Positions 40,788 through 51,610 of a stretch of 64,000 bases of DNA are shown here, one piece after another (position 1 is the stretch's first letter; each line of letters begins with the position of its first letter). The stretch lies in NCBI RefSeq assembly GCF_038449125.1, contig NZ_CP151800.1, positions 2,266,406 to 2,330,405 on the forward strand, read 5' to 3'. Under the pieces are notes generated by a model. The model was not told where the DNA came from. It saw only the letters and a list, made by a program, of their open reading frames with translations, and made no database searches. The position numbers and the translations under genes were made by a program. This DNA comes from Kosakonia sp. BYX6. GTDB lineage: Bacteria > Pseudomonadota > Gammaproteobacteria > Enterobacterales > Enterobacteriaceae.

Positions 40788-41957
40788 ATGCTGGAGTTGT
40801 TGTTTCTGTTGTTGCCTGTCGCAGCGGCCTACGGCTGGTATATGGGGCGCAGAAATGCTCAACAATCAAAACAGGATGAGGCTAACCGGCTGTCACGTGA
40901 ATACGTTGCCGGGGTTAACCTTTTACTGAGCAATCAACAAGATAAAGCGGTAGACCTCTTCCTCGATATGTTGAAAGAGGATACCGGCACTGTTGAAGCG
41001 CATCTCACTCTCGGTAATCTGTTCCGTTCGCGCGGCGAAGTCGATCGCGCGATTCGTATTCATCAAACCCTGATGGAAAGCGCTTCGTTGTCCTACGATC
41101 AACGCCTGTTAGCAGTACAACAGCTTGGCCGCGATTATATGGCCGCTGGCATGTACGATCGCGCTGAAGACATGTTCAATCAGTTAGTTGACGAGACCGA
41201 TTTTCGCATTGGCGCGCTTCAGCAACTGCTGCAAATTTATCAGGCCACCAGCGAGTGGCAAAAAGCCATCGATGTCGCCGAGCGTTTGGTGAAACTCGGC
41301 AAAGACAAACAGCGCGGAGAAATTGCGCATTTCTACTGCGAGCTGGCATTGCAGCAAATGGGCAATGAAGACATGGATCGCGCCATGGCGCTGCTGAAAA
41401 AGGGCGCCGCGGCGGACCGAGACAGCCCTCGCGTTTCCATCATGATGGGGCGCGTCTTTATGGCCAACGGTGATTACGCCAAAGCGGTGGAAAGCTTGTT
41501 ACGCGTTATCGATCAAGACAAAGAGTTAGTCAGCGAAACGCTGGAAATGCTCCAGACTTGTTATCTGCAATTGGGCAAGAATGACGAGTGGGCGGCATTT
41601 TTGCAGCGTTGTGTAGAAGAGAACACCGGTGCGACCGCCGAATTAATGCTGGCGGAAATCATGGAGCGCCGTGACGGGCCAGATGCCGCGCAGGGTTACG
41701 TGACGCGTCAGTTGCAACGCCACCCGACAATGCGCGTATTCCATAAATTGATGGATTACCATCTTAACGAAGCCGAAGAAGGCCGCGCCAAAGAGAGCCT
41801 GATGGTGCTGCGCGAAATGGTGGGCGAGCAGGTACGCAGCAAACCGCGTTACCGTTGTCACAAATGCGGTTTCACGGCGTTTACCATGTACTGGCATTGC
41901 CCGTCTTGCCGCGCCTGGTCGACGGTGAAGCCAATTCGCGGGCTTGATGGACAGTAA
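40788..41957 (+). CDS. lapB: LPS assembly protein LapB (YciM)
   Basis: Essential regulator of LPS synthesis in E. coli: presents LpxC to FtsH and interacts with PbgA/YejM. It has 389 residues. One N-terminal membrane helix (about 2-20) is followed by a cytoplasmic set of TPR repeats (about 35-330) and a C-terminal rubredoxin-type zinc ribbon with CHKCGFTAF and CPSCRAW. Six bases after lapA, same operon. Confidence 0.97.
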   Translation: MLELLFLLLPVAAAYGWYMGRRNAQQSKQDEANRLSREYVAGVNLLLSNQQDKAVDLFLDMLKEDTGTVEAHLTLGNLFRSRGEVDRAIRIHQTLMESASLSYDQRLLAVQQLGRDYMAAGMYDRAEDMFNQLVDETDFRIGALQQLLQIYQATSEWQKAIDVAERLVKLGKDKQRGEIAHFYCELALQQMGNEDMDRAMALLKKGAAADRDSPRVSIMMGRVFMANGDYAKAVESLLRVIDQDKELVSETLEMLQTCYLQLGKNDEWAAFLQRCVEENTGATAELMLAEIMERRDGPDAAQGYVTRQLQRHPTMRVFHKLMDYHLNEAEEGRAKESLMVLREMVGEQVRSKPRYRCHKCGFTAFTMYWHCPSCRAWSTVKPIRGLDGQ

Positions 41958-42146
41958 TTTTTAAAAAGCACATTATTTAGTTACAACATACTTTTTATTT
42001 TTTGAATCACAATGCTGCACCTGCGCCCATTCATCGCCTGGCAGAAAGAAAATGGAACCTGTTATTTCTCGGCGCTCGCAGGTAGAATGCACGCCGTTTA
42101 TCCCTTTCGCGCCTGAGCGGGTGCCCTCATTTCAGAAGGTCTGATC

Positions 42147-42884
42147 ATGACGTCTACTGCTTTATCGACTTCCCGCGCTGTTACTGATTCCCCGGTCGTC
42201 GTTGCCCTTGATTACGATAATCGCGACAGCGCCTTGGCGTTTGTTGACCGCATCGATCCGCGCGATTGTCGCCTGAAAGTCGGCAAAGAGATGTTTACAC
42301 TGTTCGGGCCGCAATTTGTGCGTGACCTGCAACAACGCGGCTTTGATATTTTCCTCGATCTGAAATTCCACGATATCCCCAACACCACGGCGCATGCGGT
42401 AAAAGCGGCGGCCGATCTTGGTGTGTGGATGGTTAACGTTCACGCCTCAGGCGGGGCGCGAATGATGGCTGCGGCAAAAGAAGCGCTTGTTCCTTTTGGC
42501 GCAGATGCGCCGCTGCTGATTGCTGTCACCGTGCTAACCAGCATGGAAGCCAGCGATTTGTTGGACCTCGGAATTACCGCAACGCCTGCGGAACATGCGG
42601 AGCGTCTGGCGCGTTTAACCCAGCAATGCGGCCTTGATGGTGTTGTCTGTTCCGCTCAGGAAGCCGTGCGTTTCAAAAGCGAGCTGGGCCAGACATTCAA
42701 ACTGGTTACCCCAGGTATCCGCCCGCAGGGCAGTGCGGCAGGTGATCAGCGCCGCATTATGACGCCGGAACAAGCGCTGGCTGCGGGTGTCGACTATATG
42801 GTGATTGGCCGCCCGGTGACGCAATCCGTCGATCCGGCGCAAACGCTAAAAGCCATCAATGCATCGTTGGGCAAGGGGGCGTAA
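42147..42884 (+). CDS. pyrF: Orotidine 5'-phosphate decarboxylase
   Basis: Last step of UMP synthesis, removing CO2 from OMP. It has 245 residues, as in E. coli. The catalytic Lys-Asp array is in [12 protein letters not shown], preceded by LKVGKEMF, with phosphate-site residues in TPGIRPQG and VIGRPVT. Its stop overlaps the yciH start by one base (TAATG). The 190-base gap upstream has no other gene and should contain its promoter. Confidence 0.98.
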   Translation: MTSTALSTSRAVTDSPVVVALDYDNRDSALAFVDRIDPRDCRLKVGKEMFTLFGPQFVRDLQQRGFDIFLDLKFHDIPNTTAHAVKAAADLGVWMVNVHASGGARMMAAAKEALVPFGADAPLLIAVTVLTSMEASDLLDLGITATPAEHAERLARLTQQCGLDGVVCSAQEAVRFKSELGQTFKLVTPGIRPQGSAAGDQRRIMTPEQALAAGVDYMVIGRPVTQSVDPAQTLKAINASLGKGA

Positions 42885-43210
42885 TGAGTGATGACAACAG
42901 CCGTCTGGTCTATTCAACCGAAACCGGACGCATTGACGAAGAAAAAGCACCCGTGGCTCGCCCTAAAGGCGACGGAATTGTGCGCATTCAGCGTCAGACC
43001 AGCGGGCGTAAAGGCAAGGGCGTCTGTCTGATCACCGGCATTGATCAAGATGATGACGCGCTGGCAAAGCTGGCCGCTGAACTGAAGAAAAAGTGCGGCT
43101 GCGGTGGCTCCGTGAAAGATGGCGTGATTGAAATCCAGGGCGACAAACGGGATTTACTCAAATCCCTGCTGGAAGCCAAAGGCATGAAAGTGAAGCTTGC
43201 CGGTGGCTAA
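42884..43210 (+). CDS. yciH: SUI1/eIF1-domain protein YciH
   Basis: 108-residue protein with the eIF1/SUI1 fold (QTSGRKGKGVCLITGID, then KKKCGCGGSVKDG). In E. coli it has been linked to start-site fidelity and stress-related translation inhibition, but the role is not settled. The gene overlaps pyrF by one base, so it is translationally coupled, and is followed by a terminator. Confidence 0.95.
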   Translation: MSDDNSRLVYSTETGRIDEEKAPVARPKGDGIVRIQRQTSGRKGKGVCLITGIDQDDDALAKLAAELKKKCGCGGSVKDGVIEIQGDKRDLLKSLLEAKGMKVKLAGG

Positions 43211-43216
43211 AAACAG

Positions 43217-43250
43217 AAAGGCCGCGGTGTAGAAGACGCGGCCTTTTATT
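43217..43250. terminator. Terminator after yciH
   Basis: Stem AAAGGCCGCG / CGCGGCCTTT with a ten-base loop, followed by TTATTT; on the reverse strand it is followed by TTTCTGTTTTT, so it may also end osmB. Confidence 0.8.
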
Positions 43251-43320
43251 TACATTTTTTTAAATCAGACCTGAAAAGAAAGTATATTTATTTAGGTTTA
43301 TTTGCCGTAGAACTGACTAA

Positions 43321-43542
43321 TTACTTACCAACCTGGTGGCCGATAATGCCGCCGACAGCCGCGCCGCCCAGAGTTCCCAGCGTGCTACCATCCGTCAGTA
43401 CAGCACCGCCTAACGCACCTGCACCCGCACCAATCGCGGTGTTACGAGAACGTTTATCCCAGTGACCACAAGCACTCAGAGACATTGCCAGGGTAACTGC
43501 CAGTACTGCTGCGGCCATTTTTTTGCTTGTTAACATCATCAT
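43321..43542 (-). CDS. osmB: Osmotically inducible lipoprotein OsmB
   Basis: Small outer-membrane lipoprotein of stationary phase and osmotic stress. It has 73 residues. The signal peptide ends in the lipobox LSAC, so Cys25 would be lipidated; the mature part is a glycine-zipper (GAGAGALGGAVL...GTLGGAAVGGIIG). GGAG lies five bases before the ATG. A clear sigma-S type -10 element is found about 40 bases upstream. Confidence 0.95.
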   Translation of the reverse strand: MMMLTSKKMAAAVLAVTLAMSLSACGHWDKRSRNTAIGAGAGALGGAVLTDGSTLGTLGGAAVGGIIGHQVGK

Positions 43543-43582
43543 ACTTTCTCCTGAATAATCGATTCACGGAAAAGTGTTCTCT

Positions 43583-43592
43583 TTAAGTATAG
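43583..43592 (-). promoter_or_regulatory. Sigma-S type -10 element of osmB
   Basis: Reverse strand CTATACTTAA matches the core of the sigma-S extended -10 consensus (CTAYRCTTAA) at every position, about 40 bases before the osmB start. RpoS control of osmB is established in E. coli. Confidence 0.75.
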
Positions 43593-43770
43593 TGCCTAAC
43601 TACTGTCCTAAAGATCTTCCGTGAAACCTTGCTGCGCAGACATAAAACAATCACGTGAGTGATAGTTACTGCCTGTTATATCGCTAGTAATAATTTTACG
43701 CCGCCGGTGGGAACAAGCCAGGTAAAAACTCTTAATACAATGGTCGGAATAGTCTCAGATATGAGGAAGA

Positions 43771-43790
43771 TAGCCCGCTTTCGCGGGCTT
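43771..43790 (-). terminator. Hairpin after yciT
   Basis: Stem AGCCCGC / GCGGGCT with a TTTC loop just past the yciT stop. It lacks a strong T tract, so terminator function is uncertain. Confidence 0.5.
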
Positions 43791-43795
43791 CAGTA

Positions 43796-44554
43796 TTAAC
43801 GCAGAAGAGTGGGCTTGATGATGTTAACGGTAAGGCCGTCTTGTTGAAGCTGGCGCTGCGCTTCAGGATTGATGTTTTCGTCAGTGATGACGCGCTGAAA
43901 GCAGTCAACAGGGCCAAGCGTATAAGGATGAACGACGCCGAATTTTGAGCTGTCCGTCAGCACAATGGCTTCGCTGCCTTTTTCCAGCACCGCATTAACC
44001 ACATCGGTACGCATCATATCGCGCCCCGTAAAACCCGTTTCGGGCTGCCAGCCATCAATGCCGATAAACGCTTTGCTAAAGTGCACCTGCTGAATGTACT
44101 GACGCGTCAGCGGGCCAACCATGCTTTCGCTCTTTTTCTGGAAGATGCCGCCAAGCAGAATCACTTCACAAAGGGAATCTTTCAGTAAATGGGCGATATA
44201 GCTGCTAACGGTGATAATCGTGATATCGCGCTGTTCGCCGAGCTTACGGGCGAGCAGGGCGTTGCTGCTGCCGTTTTCGATAAACACCGTTTCTCCGGGG
44301 CTGACCAACGATGCGGCAAAATCTGCCAGATCGCGCTTCACGGCGTAGTTATTCAGCATGCGCGTTTCGACATCTTCGCTGTCCAGCGGCACGGCAAAAC
44401 CGTGCGTGCGGCGTAAATAGCTCTGTTTTTCCAGCGTATTGAGATCCTGGCGAATCGTCACTTCAGAGACGCCCGTCATTCGGGCGAGGTCTGAAACACT
44501 CATCTGGCCCTTATCGATGACCGTTTGCAAAATAAGTTGTTGTCGGGAATTCAT
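43796..44554 (-). CDS. yciT: DeoR-family transcriptional regulator YciT
   Basis: 252-residue DNA-binding regulator. The N-terminal DeoR helix-turn-helix is at about 6-57 ([25 protein letters not shown] in part), followed by a DeoRC sensor domain with [12 protein letters not shown] and GIDGW, whose natural ligands are phosphorylated sugars. In E. coli YciT has been linked to osmotic-stress genes; the effector is not known. ATG at 44554 is used; an in-frame GTG two codons earlier is possible. Ribosome site weak. Confidence 0.92.
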   Translation of the reverse strand: MNSRQQLILQTVIDKGQMSVSDLARMTGVSEVTIRQDLNTLEKQSYLRRTHGFAVPLDSEDVETRMLNNYAVKRDLADFAASLVSPGETVFIENGSSNALLARKLGEQRDITIITVSSYIAHLLKDSLCEVILLGGIFQKKSESMVGPLTRQYIQQVHFSKAFIGIDGWQPETGFTGRDMMRTDVVNAVLEKGSEAIVLTDSSKFGVVHPYTLGPVDCFQRVITDENINPEAQRQLQQDGLTVNIIKPTLLR

Positions 44555-44643
44555 AGCCACACATATTTAATAGTTAGCACGAATGGAAATCGCCAAAACG
44601 CGGGTGCATTCCCGGCTGCCGCGTCATGGCGAAAATGGGTCAT

Positions 44644-44826
44644 TCAAATTTCCCAGGGCGTTTTCGGCGTGCCTGAGGAAGACGATTTGTCGTTGTTGTC
44701 GAGATCCAATAATTCCGTCTTTAGAATTTCCAGGTTGCGGATAGCGGACTGATAATCCCCGGCGACCAGGATATCGAGAACCGTATCGATCCGCGCAGCA
44801 AGCTGTTTCACATCGATATCTGCCAT
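44644..44826 (-). CDS. yciZ: Small conserved protein YciZ
   Basis: 60-residue soluble protein. The helix-rich core [18 protein letters not shown] and the ending PKTPWEI match E. coli YciZ (57 residues); the linker before the end is Ser/Asp-rich. Function unknown. ATG at 44826 has GAAGGT upstream; the frame continues 29 codons further but this is not supported. Confidence 0.85.
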   Translation of the reverse strand: MADIDVKQLAARIDTVLDILVAGDYQSAIRNLEILKTELLDLDNNDKSSSSGTPKTPWEI

Positions 44827-45015
44827 ACCTTCACCTTTATGATGTCGAAAAATGAATGAATTCAATGATGCAGAAAACAGTTTAAAAAGAGAAGGGAAAA
44901 AACGAAATCTCAAAATCTTATAAGTACGAATTATATATTCATGACCCTCAGCGCAACCCCCCAGGACCGTGATGTTGCAGTACCGCCACTCATCGGTCGT
45001 ACTGCGTAAAGCCAG

Positions 45016-47007
45016 TTAACGCACCTTGCGTGCCTGATAGCGTTTAAACCAACGCTCAAATGCGGCAGCGGGCATCGGTTTGGCGAACAAATACCCCTGC
45101 CGCTCATTGACGCCATTCTTGGTCAGAAAGGCGTCTTCTTTTGCGCTTTCTACGCCTTCGGCGATAACTTGCAAATTCAGCGCTTGTGCGACAGCGACAA
45201 TGGCGCGCACCAGGGATTGTGAAATCGGCTGCTTATGAATTTCGCGCACAAAAGATTGGTCGAGTTTGATGGCGTCAAGCGGGAAACGCGCCAGTTGAGA
45301 GAGTGAAGAGTAACCTGTGCCGAAATCGTCGAGATGCACTTGTGCGCCCAGCGCGCTGAACTGCTGGATGACCGATAAAGCTAGCTCTTCATTTTCAATC
45401 AGGCAGCTTTCGGTCAGCTCGACATCAATGGGGCAATAGTCGTAATGCAGCTCTTTCAGCGCCTGTTTCAAATCGCTAATCAGTGTTTGATCGGCCAACT
45501 GGCGCGCGGAAACATTGACGGCCACGCGCAGTATAATGCCTTTGTCCCGCCATTTCGCCATCTGGCGTACCACGTCAAGCATCACCCAACGGCCCAGCGG
45601 CACAATCAACCCGGACTCTTCGGCGTAAGAGATAAAATCCATCGGCGGGATCAACCCGCGTTCGGGAGAGTGCCAGCGCACCAACGCTTCCAGGCTGCGG
45701 ACTTCGCCGCGCCAGGTGATTTTGGGCTGATAATGAATCACCAATTGGTCTTTATCCAGCGCTTTACGCAGGTTGGTATCGAGCCACAAATATTCGAACA
45801 CGCGCTGGTTCATCTCGGGCGAAAAAACGCAGAACTTGCCGCGCCCGTTCTCTTTGGCGGTGTACATCGCGGTATCGGCGTTGCGAATAATACTTTCGCG
45901 ATCGTTGCCGTGCTCTGGCGCGATGGCGATGCCCAGCGAACAACCGGTATAGATTTCGATTAGGCCAATGCGAAAGGGCTGGCGCAAGCGGGTCAGAATG
46001 CGTGACGACATCGCTTCCAGCGCAATCTGCGACGTGTTCGTTGCTAACACAATAAATTCATCGCCGCCAAGTCGTGCCAGCACCTGGTCTTCGTCCAGAC
46101 AGCTTAATATCGCCAGCGACACCGTCTGCAAAAGCTGGTCGCCAAACATATGCCCGTAGGCATCATTCACTTTTTTAAAGTTATCGAGATCCAAATAGAC
46201 CACGCCGACCTGCGTATTTTCGCGCCCGGCAATCGCATCGCTGATTAATTCATGAATGGCATTTCTATTGGGTAAACCGGTCACCGTGTCGGTATTGGCT
46301 AATACCCGCAAGCGCTCTTGCGCGCGCCGCTCCTCGGTAATATCGGTCCCGGAGCAGATAAGATAAATTTCGTTTTTCCCGCTGCCGCTGTGCACGAATT
46401 TATTGCGGAAGATAAACAACCGCTGGCCTTTGCGCGTTTTAATCCAGCGCTCCACTTCATAGGGTGAACCGTCGCGAAAGAATTGGGTGATATTGCGTTT
46501 CGAGGCGGCCGCTTCGCTGCGGCTCATAAATAATTTGAAGACGTTTTGCCCGATAACTTCATGCTCTTTCATGCCGGTATATTCTTCACTCAGACGATTA
46601 AAACGCTGAATATTGCCGAGCTTATCGAGAATAACGATCACCGAATTGGCTTCCGAGACAACCTGCTCGGCAAAAGACAGCCCTTGCACCAGGTCACGCG
46701 CTACCGATGTAGTGTCATGCCAGGCCGATGCGCTGCCAGCCCAGGCATTGCGCGAGATTTTTCTGCCGACCAGGTGCACGGAAACTTGCTCGCCGAACAG
46801 GGAAATGTGCAGGGTGAGGCTGGACGTAATCACCGTCATCTCTCGGATCTGCGCCGCTTGTTCGTCGCTCAGCGTGATAACCTGGCTGATATCAGCCTCT
46901 TCATCAGGGGCAAAGTGCAGGACGTTACTGTCAGCCGTCAGCCGCCAGTATGGACTGTATGAACCCAGGTGACGAAACAGCAAGTTCTGTTCCTGCAACT
47001 CTTTCAT
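45016..47007 (-). CDS. pdeR: Cyclic-di-GMP phosphodiesterase PdeR (Gmr), PAS-GGDEF-EAL
   Basis: Bifunctional c-di-GMP protein; in E. coli it acts as a trigger enzyme with DgcM and MlrA to control csgD and biofilm matrix. It has 663 residues. The N-terminal region of about 115 residues is followed by a PAS domain (about 115-230), GGDEF (about 240-395, site RLGGDEF intact) and EAL (about 405-655, with [17 protein letters not shown] and AEGVES intact). Both active-site motifs are complete, so either activity is possible. ATG at 47007 follows GGGAG; an in-frame TTG four codons upstream was not chosen. Confidence 0.95.
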   Translation of the reverse strand: MKELQEQNLLFRHLGSYSPYWRLTADSNVLHFAPDEEADISQVITLSDEQAAQIREMTVITSSLTLHISLFGEQVSVHLVGRKISRNAWAGSASAWHDTTSVARDLVQGLSFAEQVVSEANSVIVILDKLGNIQRFNRLSEEYTGMKEHEVIGQNVFKLFMSRSEAAASKRNITQFFRDGSPYEVERWIKTRKGQRLFIFRNKFVHSGSGKNEIYLICSGTDITEERRAQERLRVLANTDTVTGLPNRNAIHELISDAIAGRENTQVGVVYLDLDNFKKVNDAYGHMFGDQLLQTVSLAILSCLDEDQVLARLGGDEFIVLATNTSQIALEAMSSRILTRLRQPFRIGLIEIYTGCSLGIAIAPEHGNDRESIIRNADTAMYTAKENGRGKFCVFSPEMNQRVFEYLWLDTNLRKALDKDQLVIHYQPKITWRGEVRSLEALVRWHSPERGLIPPMDFISYAEESGLIVPLGRWVMLDVVRQMAKWRDKGIILRVAVNVSARQLADQTLISDLKQALKELHYDYCPIDVELTESCLIENEELALSVIQQFSALGAQVHLDDFGTGYSSLSQLARFPLDAIKLDQSFVREIHKQPISQSLVRAIVAVAQALNLQVIAEGVESAKEDAFLTKNGVNERQGYLFAKPMPAAAFERWFKRYQARKVR

Positions 47008-47254
47008 GCTATCTCCCAACCTACCTAAAAACGCAACGGGGCATGTATTAAAAAGGAGGCAATCAGGTATGAACGTCTTTGTTTTTTCTTAGAATGTGTG
47101 ACGAAACGAATTAAGGCGCGGAAAAATCTGGCGTGTAATAAATAACATGATTGTGCAGTAAATAAACAGTTGCCTGACTCTGTATTGTGGTCGGTTTTGC
47201 AGGAATGTGGGAGGAATAAACGAAAAATGCGTGCGGTATCGCAACTGAGAATTA

Positions 47255-47278
47255 GCGTCCTCCCAGACGGGAAGACGC
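47255..47278 (-). terminator. Hairpin after rnb
   Basis: On the reverse strand the stem GCGTCTTCCC / GGGAGGACGC (one G-U pair) with a GTCT loop stands 15 bases after the rnb stop. The following sequence TAATTCTC is only weakly T-rich, so it may be a 3' stabiliser rather than a strong terminator. The rest of 47008-47292 holds no gene I can support. Confidence 0.55.
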
Positions 47279-47292
47279 CAAAATAAAGCGCG

Positions 47293-49227
47293 TTATAGCA
47301 CCGGGCGGGCAATAACGCTGCGGGTTTCCATGCGGACTTCCGCAATCGTCACATCAATAACGTCAGTCACTTTAAATGCGACTTCGCCTTTGATCTGCAC
47401 GGTGCCATTTTCCTGGCTGCACACCAGTTCATCACGCACGGCATGAATAAACGGCGCCGGAATAAAGGCGACCGCGCCGTTATCCACCAGACGAACGCGC
47501 ATACCACCGCGGCTGACATCGATAATTTCTGCGGCGAAGCGGGTATCGGTGCCGGCTTTGTTTTGCAGGAAACGGGCATACAGCCAGTCGCCGACATCAC
47601 GTTCTGCCATGCGGTTCAGGCGACGACGTTCCGCCATCTGCACGGTGGTATCGTCCTGCGGACGCGCCGGTGTTTCACCTTTAATGATCGCTTTCAGCAG
47701 GCGATGGTTAACCATATCGCCGTACTTACGGATCGGGGAAGTCCAGGTCGCGTAAGCTTCAAGGCCAAGACCAAAGTGCGGGCCTGGTTCGACGCTGATT
47801 TCCGCGAAGGACTGGAAGCGGCGAATGCGGCTGTCGAGGAAACCTGAAGGCTGCGCATCCAGTTCGCGTCGCAGTTTGCAGAAGCCGTTCAGCGTCAGCA
47901 CCTCTTCGGTGTCCACATGCATGCCGTGGGTTTTCAGCATCGCAGCAAGTTGCTCGCTATTGGCCGGGTCGAAACCGAGATGCACGTTATAAATGCCAAA
48001 GCCCAGTTTGTCGCGCAGAATGCGTGCCGCACAGATGTTGGCGGCAATCATTGACTCTTCAACGATGCGATTGGCAATGCGGCGCGGTTCAGCCACGATA
48101 TCCAGTACTTCACCTTTTTCACCCAGCACAAAGCGGTAATCCGGACGGTCTTTGAAGACCAGCGCGTGAGTTTGACGCCATTGTCCGCGCAGTTGGCTTA
48201 CGCGTTGCAGCAGACGAATCTGCGTCGCGATAGCATCGCTCGGCGGTTGCCAGCTGCCAGTGTTTTCCAGCCAGTCGGAAACATCGTCATAAGCCAGTTT
48301 GGCTTTTGATTCGATGGTTGCGGCGAAGAATTCGATATTGTCTTCAATGGTGCCTTCGCTATCCAGCGTCATGCGACAAACCAGCGCTGGGCGCACTTCA
48401 TTGGCGCGCAAAGAGCACAGATCGTCAGACAGTTCACGCGGCAGCATCGGGATATTGAAACCCGGCAGGTAGTTGGTGAAGGCACGAATTTTAGCGGCAT
48501 CGTCGAGCTTGCTGCCTTCGGCAATCCACGCGGTGGGATCGGCGATAGCCACCGTCAACAGCAGCTTGCCGTCCGCGGTTTCTTCGACGTACAGCGCATC
48601 ATCCATATCTTCGGTGCTGGCGCTGTCGATGGTAACGAAATCCAGCGCGGTTAAATCCACGCGCTCAAGACCATCGTCCAGCATTTCTGTTGCCACGCCG
48701 TTCGGCGCTTCTTTTTCGAGGTTGTGACGTGCGAGGGTAACCCACCACGGCACAAAATGATCGTCGGCGAAGGTGATGAATTGCGTCAGTTCTGCATAAA
48801 AACCACGATCGCCTTTTAGCGGATGGCGACGCATTTCGGCAACGGCCCAGTCGCCTTCTTTGAAATCATGTTCCACGCCACGCACCGCGCGGCAAGGAAT
48901 GGCGTCTTTTAGCAGCGGATGATCGGGAACGATAGAAAGACGGTCGTCTTTCTTCTGCACTTTACCGACAAAACGGGTCAGAAACGGTTCGACCAGCTCT
49001 TCGGGTTCAGCGCTTTCGCGCTCTTTCTCACTATGAATAACGGCAATAATCCGATCGCCATGCATCACTTTCTTCATCTGCGGCGGCGGAATGAAATAAC
49101 TTTTTTGCGCGTCGACTTCCAGAAATCCGAAGCCTTTTTCAGTGCCTTTTACAACACCTTCAGCACGCGGTGTTTGGGAATGAAGCTGCTGTTTAAGCTG
49201 CGCGAGCAGCGGGTTGTCCTGGAGCAT
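47293..49227 (-). CDS. rnb: Exoribonuclease II
   Basis: Processive 3'-5' hydrolytic exoribonuclease of mRNA decay. It has 644 residues, as in E. coli: two N-terminal cold-shock domains, the RNB catalytic domain with the metal-binding aspartates in [13 protein letters not shown] (about 200-211), and the C-terminal S1 domain ([15 protein letters not shown]). Single gene between pdeR and yciW on the same strand; spacing of about 285 and 135 bases suggests separate promoters. Confidence 0.98.
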   Translation of the reverse strand: MLQDNPLLAQLKQQLHSQTPRAEGVVKGTEKGFGFLEVDAQKSYFIPPPQMKKVMHGDRIIAVIHSEKERESAEPEELVEPFLTRFVGKVQKKDDRLSIVPDHPLLKDAIPCRAVRGVEHDFKEGDWAVAEMRRHPLKGDRGFYAELTQFITFADDHFVPWWVTLARHNLEKEAPNGVATEMLDDGLERVDLTALDFVTIDSASTEDMDDALYVEETADGKLLLTVAIADPTAWIAEGSKLDDAAKIRAFTNYLPGFNIPMLPRELSDDLCSLRANEVRPALVCRMTLDSEGTIEDNIEFFAATIESKAKLAYDDVSDWLENTGSWQPPSDAIATQIRLLQRVSQLRGQWRQTHALVFKDRPDYRFVLGEKGEVLDIVAEPRRIANRIVEESMIAANICAARILRDKLGFGIYNVHLGFDPANSEQLAAMLKTHGMHVDTEEVLTLNGFCKLRRELDAQPSGFLDSRIRRFQSFAEISVEPGPHFGLGLEAYATWTSPIRKYGDMVNHRLLKAIIKGETPARPQDDTTVQMAERRRLNRMAERDVGDWLYARFLQNKAGTDTRFAAEIIDVSRGGMRVRLVDNGAVAFIPAPFIHAVRDELVCSQENGTVQIKGEVAFKVTDVIDVTIAEVRMETRSVIARPVL

Positions 49228-49361
49228 AGTTATGTATTTTCGTGGCTAAAAGAGCGGCTGACAGTTTTACGCGATTCTGCCTGTCGCAGCAAGCGCTGTT
49301 TAAGCAAAATCTGCGCGATCGGGCGCGGCCAAACCCGCCGCCGCCGCGCTTTGCCAGCCGG

Positions 49362-50522
49362 TTAGTCGGCGGTTTGCCCTAAGGCGATTTTCAGACGGTT
49401 GACCCAGCCACACAGTGCGCAACGCAGCAATAAATTTACGGCGGCCTGGCGGCTAAACCCTTGCTCTATTAGCAGCGAAAACTGCACCGGGCTGAACCTG
49501 TCCGGCGCGCAGGTTAAAAGTTGAACCGCTTGCGCGAGTGTATTCTCTTTACTTTGTCCGCCGAGCGTACGGCTTAGTTCGCGGCCGCCACCCCGCAGGG
49601 CATGTACCAGCTCGACATCATGGGCACCGTTTTGCACGCGTTCCACGAAGCAGTTCACGCTGCCGTTAATACGCGCCGTGTAAGCGGCCACCAGCCAACC
49701 GAGATGTTTGTTGGGGTTAAGCGAGGTCACGCGCTGGCAAATTTCCCCCAACTCGTTGAGTTGCAAATGTTCATGCGCCAGAACGGGCGCGAGCAGGCGC
49801 AGTTCGGGCAACGGCTGCCAGTGGGCGAGAGATTCCATTTGGGCCGCATTGGCAATGCGCAAATCCACGATGTCGATGCCCGGTTTCCACGTCATCGGCA
49901 TCTCGGCAAAATGCGTAGCCTCCGCTTCTTGCTGCGTCTCCATGCCGGGGATAAACCGCACCGGCTGGCCCAGCAGCGCTTGCAATATCGCCAGTACACG
50001 CGCCTGAAACGCGATAAAGCCGATGATTTGATTGATAACCACCAGGTCGTACAACGTCAGGCCGACATCTTCTAACTGTTGGCGTGCGCGGGCATCAATC
50101 ACGGACGGGGAGGCCGCAAGCTGACGGGCATACTGCGTAATTTGCGCCAGCCGGTAGTTACTTTCCCGTGACGAGTCCGGGCCGGGCAGTGGCGCAAGAC
50201 GCGCCGCATAGTGATTGCACAACCGCTGAATGCCAAACACCTGCGCGACGGTCAGCGCGGTGCTAAGGCGATCGTAAGCGCTGAAGGTGCGCAAGCGGCT
50301 GGTAGGAACGCGCTGCGGGAACAGCAGGGCATAAAGTTTGCGGGCAGGGGCGACAATCGTGTCGAGGTCGGTAATCAATTCATCCGGTAGGGCGAGGTCG
50401 AGCAGAAAGGGATCATTGACGGTGGCCGCTTCGGGAACCAACGGTAGCGCTTGTGCACGGCTGGTGCTTGACTGGGTCTCATGATACCAGTGGCTTTTAC
50501 CGGTAAAACGGCGTTGTTCCAT
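49362..50522 (-). CDS. yciW: Putative oxidoreductase YciW (AhpD-like, CysB regulon)
   Basis: 386-residue cytosolic protein with alkylhydroperoxidase/carboxymuconolactone decarboxylase-like helical repeats. In E. coli the gene belongs to the CysB regulon and affects cysteine/methionine metabolism; the reaction is not established. Conserved features include LYALLFPQRVPTSRLRTFSAYDR and the C-terminal LLLRCALCGWVNRLK with paired cysteines. Single gene; the start has a GAACG site only, so the ribosome site is weak. Confidence 0.88.
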   Translation of the reverse strand: MEQRRFTGKSHWYHETQSSTSRAQALPLVPEAATVNDPFLLDLALPDELITDLDTIVAPARKLYALLFPQRVPTSRLRTFSAYDRLSTALTVAQVFGIQRLCNHYAARLAPLPGPDSSRESNYRLAQITQYARQLAASPSVIDARARQQLEDVGLTLYDLVVINQIIGFIAFQARVLAILQALLGQPVRFIPGMETQQEAEATHFAEMPMTWKPGIDIVDLRIANAAQMESLAHWQPLPELRLLAPVLAHEHLQLNELGEICQRVTSLNPNKHLGWLVAAYTARINGSVNCFVERVQNGAHDVELVHALRGGGRELSRTLGGQSKENTLAQAVQLLTCAPDRFSPVQFSLLIEQGFSRQAAVNLLLRCALCGWVNRLKIALGQTAD

Positions 50523-50664
50523 GGTCGTTCCTTGGTCTGAAAGTGGCGATCCGGATACGACGTCAGGTCTTTTGCGCCGGATCTTTTTTGCTGCTTAATC
50601 CTGGCGTAAGGGCGGTGAGGGATGAAAGATTGTTAGGTGATAATAAATATCAGAAAGGCATATC

Positions 50665-50692
50665 GAAAAACGCCCCTTCAGGAGAAGGGGCG
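50665..50692 (-). terminator. Terminator of fabI
   Basis: Reverse strand stem CGCCCCTTC / GAAGGGGCG with a four-base loop followed by T5, seven bases after the fabI stop. Confidence 0.9.
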
Positions 50693-50699
50693 GCGGGAA

Positions 50700-51488
50700 T
50701 TATTTGATTTCCAGCTCGTTCATGGCGGCGATGTTGAAACCGCCGTCCACGTGCACCACTTCGCCGGAGATACCCGCAGAGAGATCAGAGCACAGGAACG
50801 CCGCAGAGTTGCCAACGTCTTCGATGGTCACAGTGCGGCGAATTGGGGTAACCGCTTCGCAATGTGCCAGCATTTTACGGAAGTCTTTGATGCCGGATGC
50901 AGCCAGAGTACGGATTGGGCCAGCGGAGATACCGTTAACACGCACGCCTTCCGGACCCATCGCGTTCGCCATGTAGCGCACGTTCGCTTCCAGAGACGCT
51001 TTCGCCAGACCCATCACATTGTAGTTCGGGATAGCGCGCTCAGCGCCCAGGTAGGAGAGGGTCAGCAGTGCAGAGCCCGGGTTCAGCATTTCGCGGCAGG
51101 CTTTTGCCAGTGCAACGAAGCTGTAGGAGCTGATGTCATGCGCGATTTTGAAGCCTTCACGGGTAACCGCGTTAACGTAGTCGCCATCCAGCTGATCACC
51201 CGGTGCGAAACCGATGGAGTGAACGAAGCCGTCAAATTTCGGCCAGACTTTCGCCAGGTCAGTGAACAGCGCATCGATGCTTTCATCTTTAGCAACATCG
51301 CACTCCAGTACGATGCTGGAACCCAGCTGGGCGGCAAACTCTTCAACACGGCCTTTCAGCTTGTCGTTCTGGTAGGTGAATGCCAGTTCAGCGCCTTCGC
51401 GGTGCATAGCCTGTGCGATGCCGTATGCGATGGACAGTTTGCTGGCGACGCCAGTTACCAGAATGCGCTTACCGGAAAGAAAACCCAT
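50700..51488 (-). CDS. fabI: Enoyl-[acyl-carrier-protein] reductase (NADH)
   Basis: Last step of each round of fatty acid elongation, and target of triclosan. It has 262 residues, as in E. coli. An SDR fold with [15 protein letters not shown] near the N-terminus, the catalytic Tyr and Lys in [12 protein letters not shown], and the triclosan-contact Gly (GFAPGD) and Met unchanged. The segment [10 protein letters not shown] has Gly where E. coli has Ala, a mild change. ATG at 51488 was chosen by match. In K-12 ycjD lies between fabI and sapF; here the sap operon follows directly upstream on the same strand. Confidence 0.98.
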   Translation of the reverse strand: MGFLSGKRILVTGVASKLSIAYGIAQAMHREGAELAFTYQNDKLKGRVEEFAAQLGSSIVLECDVAKDESIDALFTDLAKVWPKFDGFVHSIGFAPGDQLDGDYVNAVTREGFKIAHDISSYSFVALAKACREMLNPGSALLTLSYLGAERAIPNYNVMGLAKASLEANVRYMANAMGPEGVRVNGISAGPIRTLAASGIKDFRKMLAHCEAVTPIRRTVTIEDVGNSAAFLCSDLSAGISGEVVHVDGGFNIAAMNELEIK

Positions 51489-51610
51489 AGCTCTAATCCT
51501 TATATTCATTGTTGTGGCGATCGCCATTATTGTGGGGCGATCGTCGTTAAAACGCGGCGATTCTATCATGAGTCGCCGAATCAGTTAATCCGACCACTGA
51601 AACTATTGAA

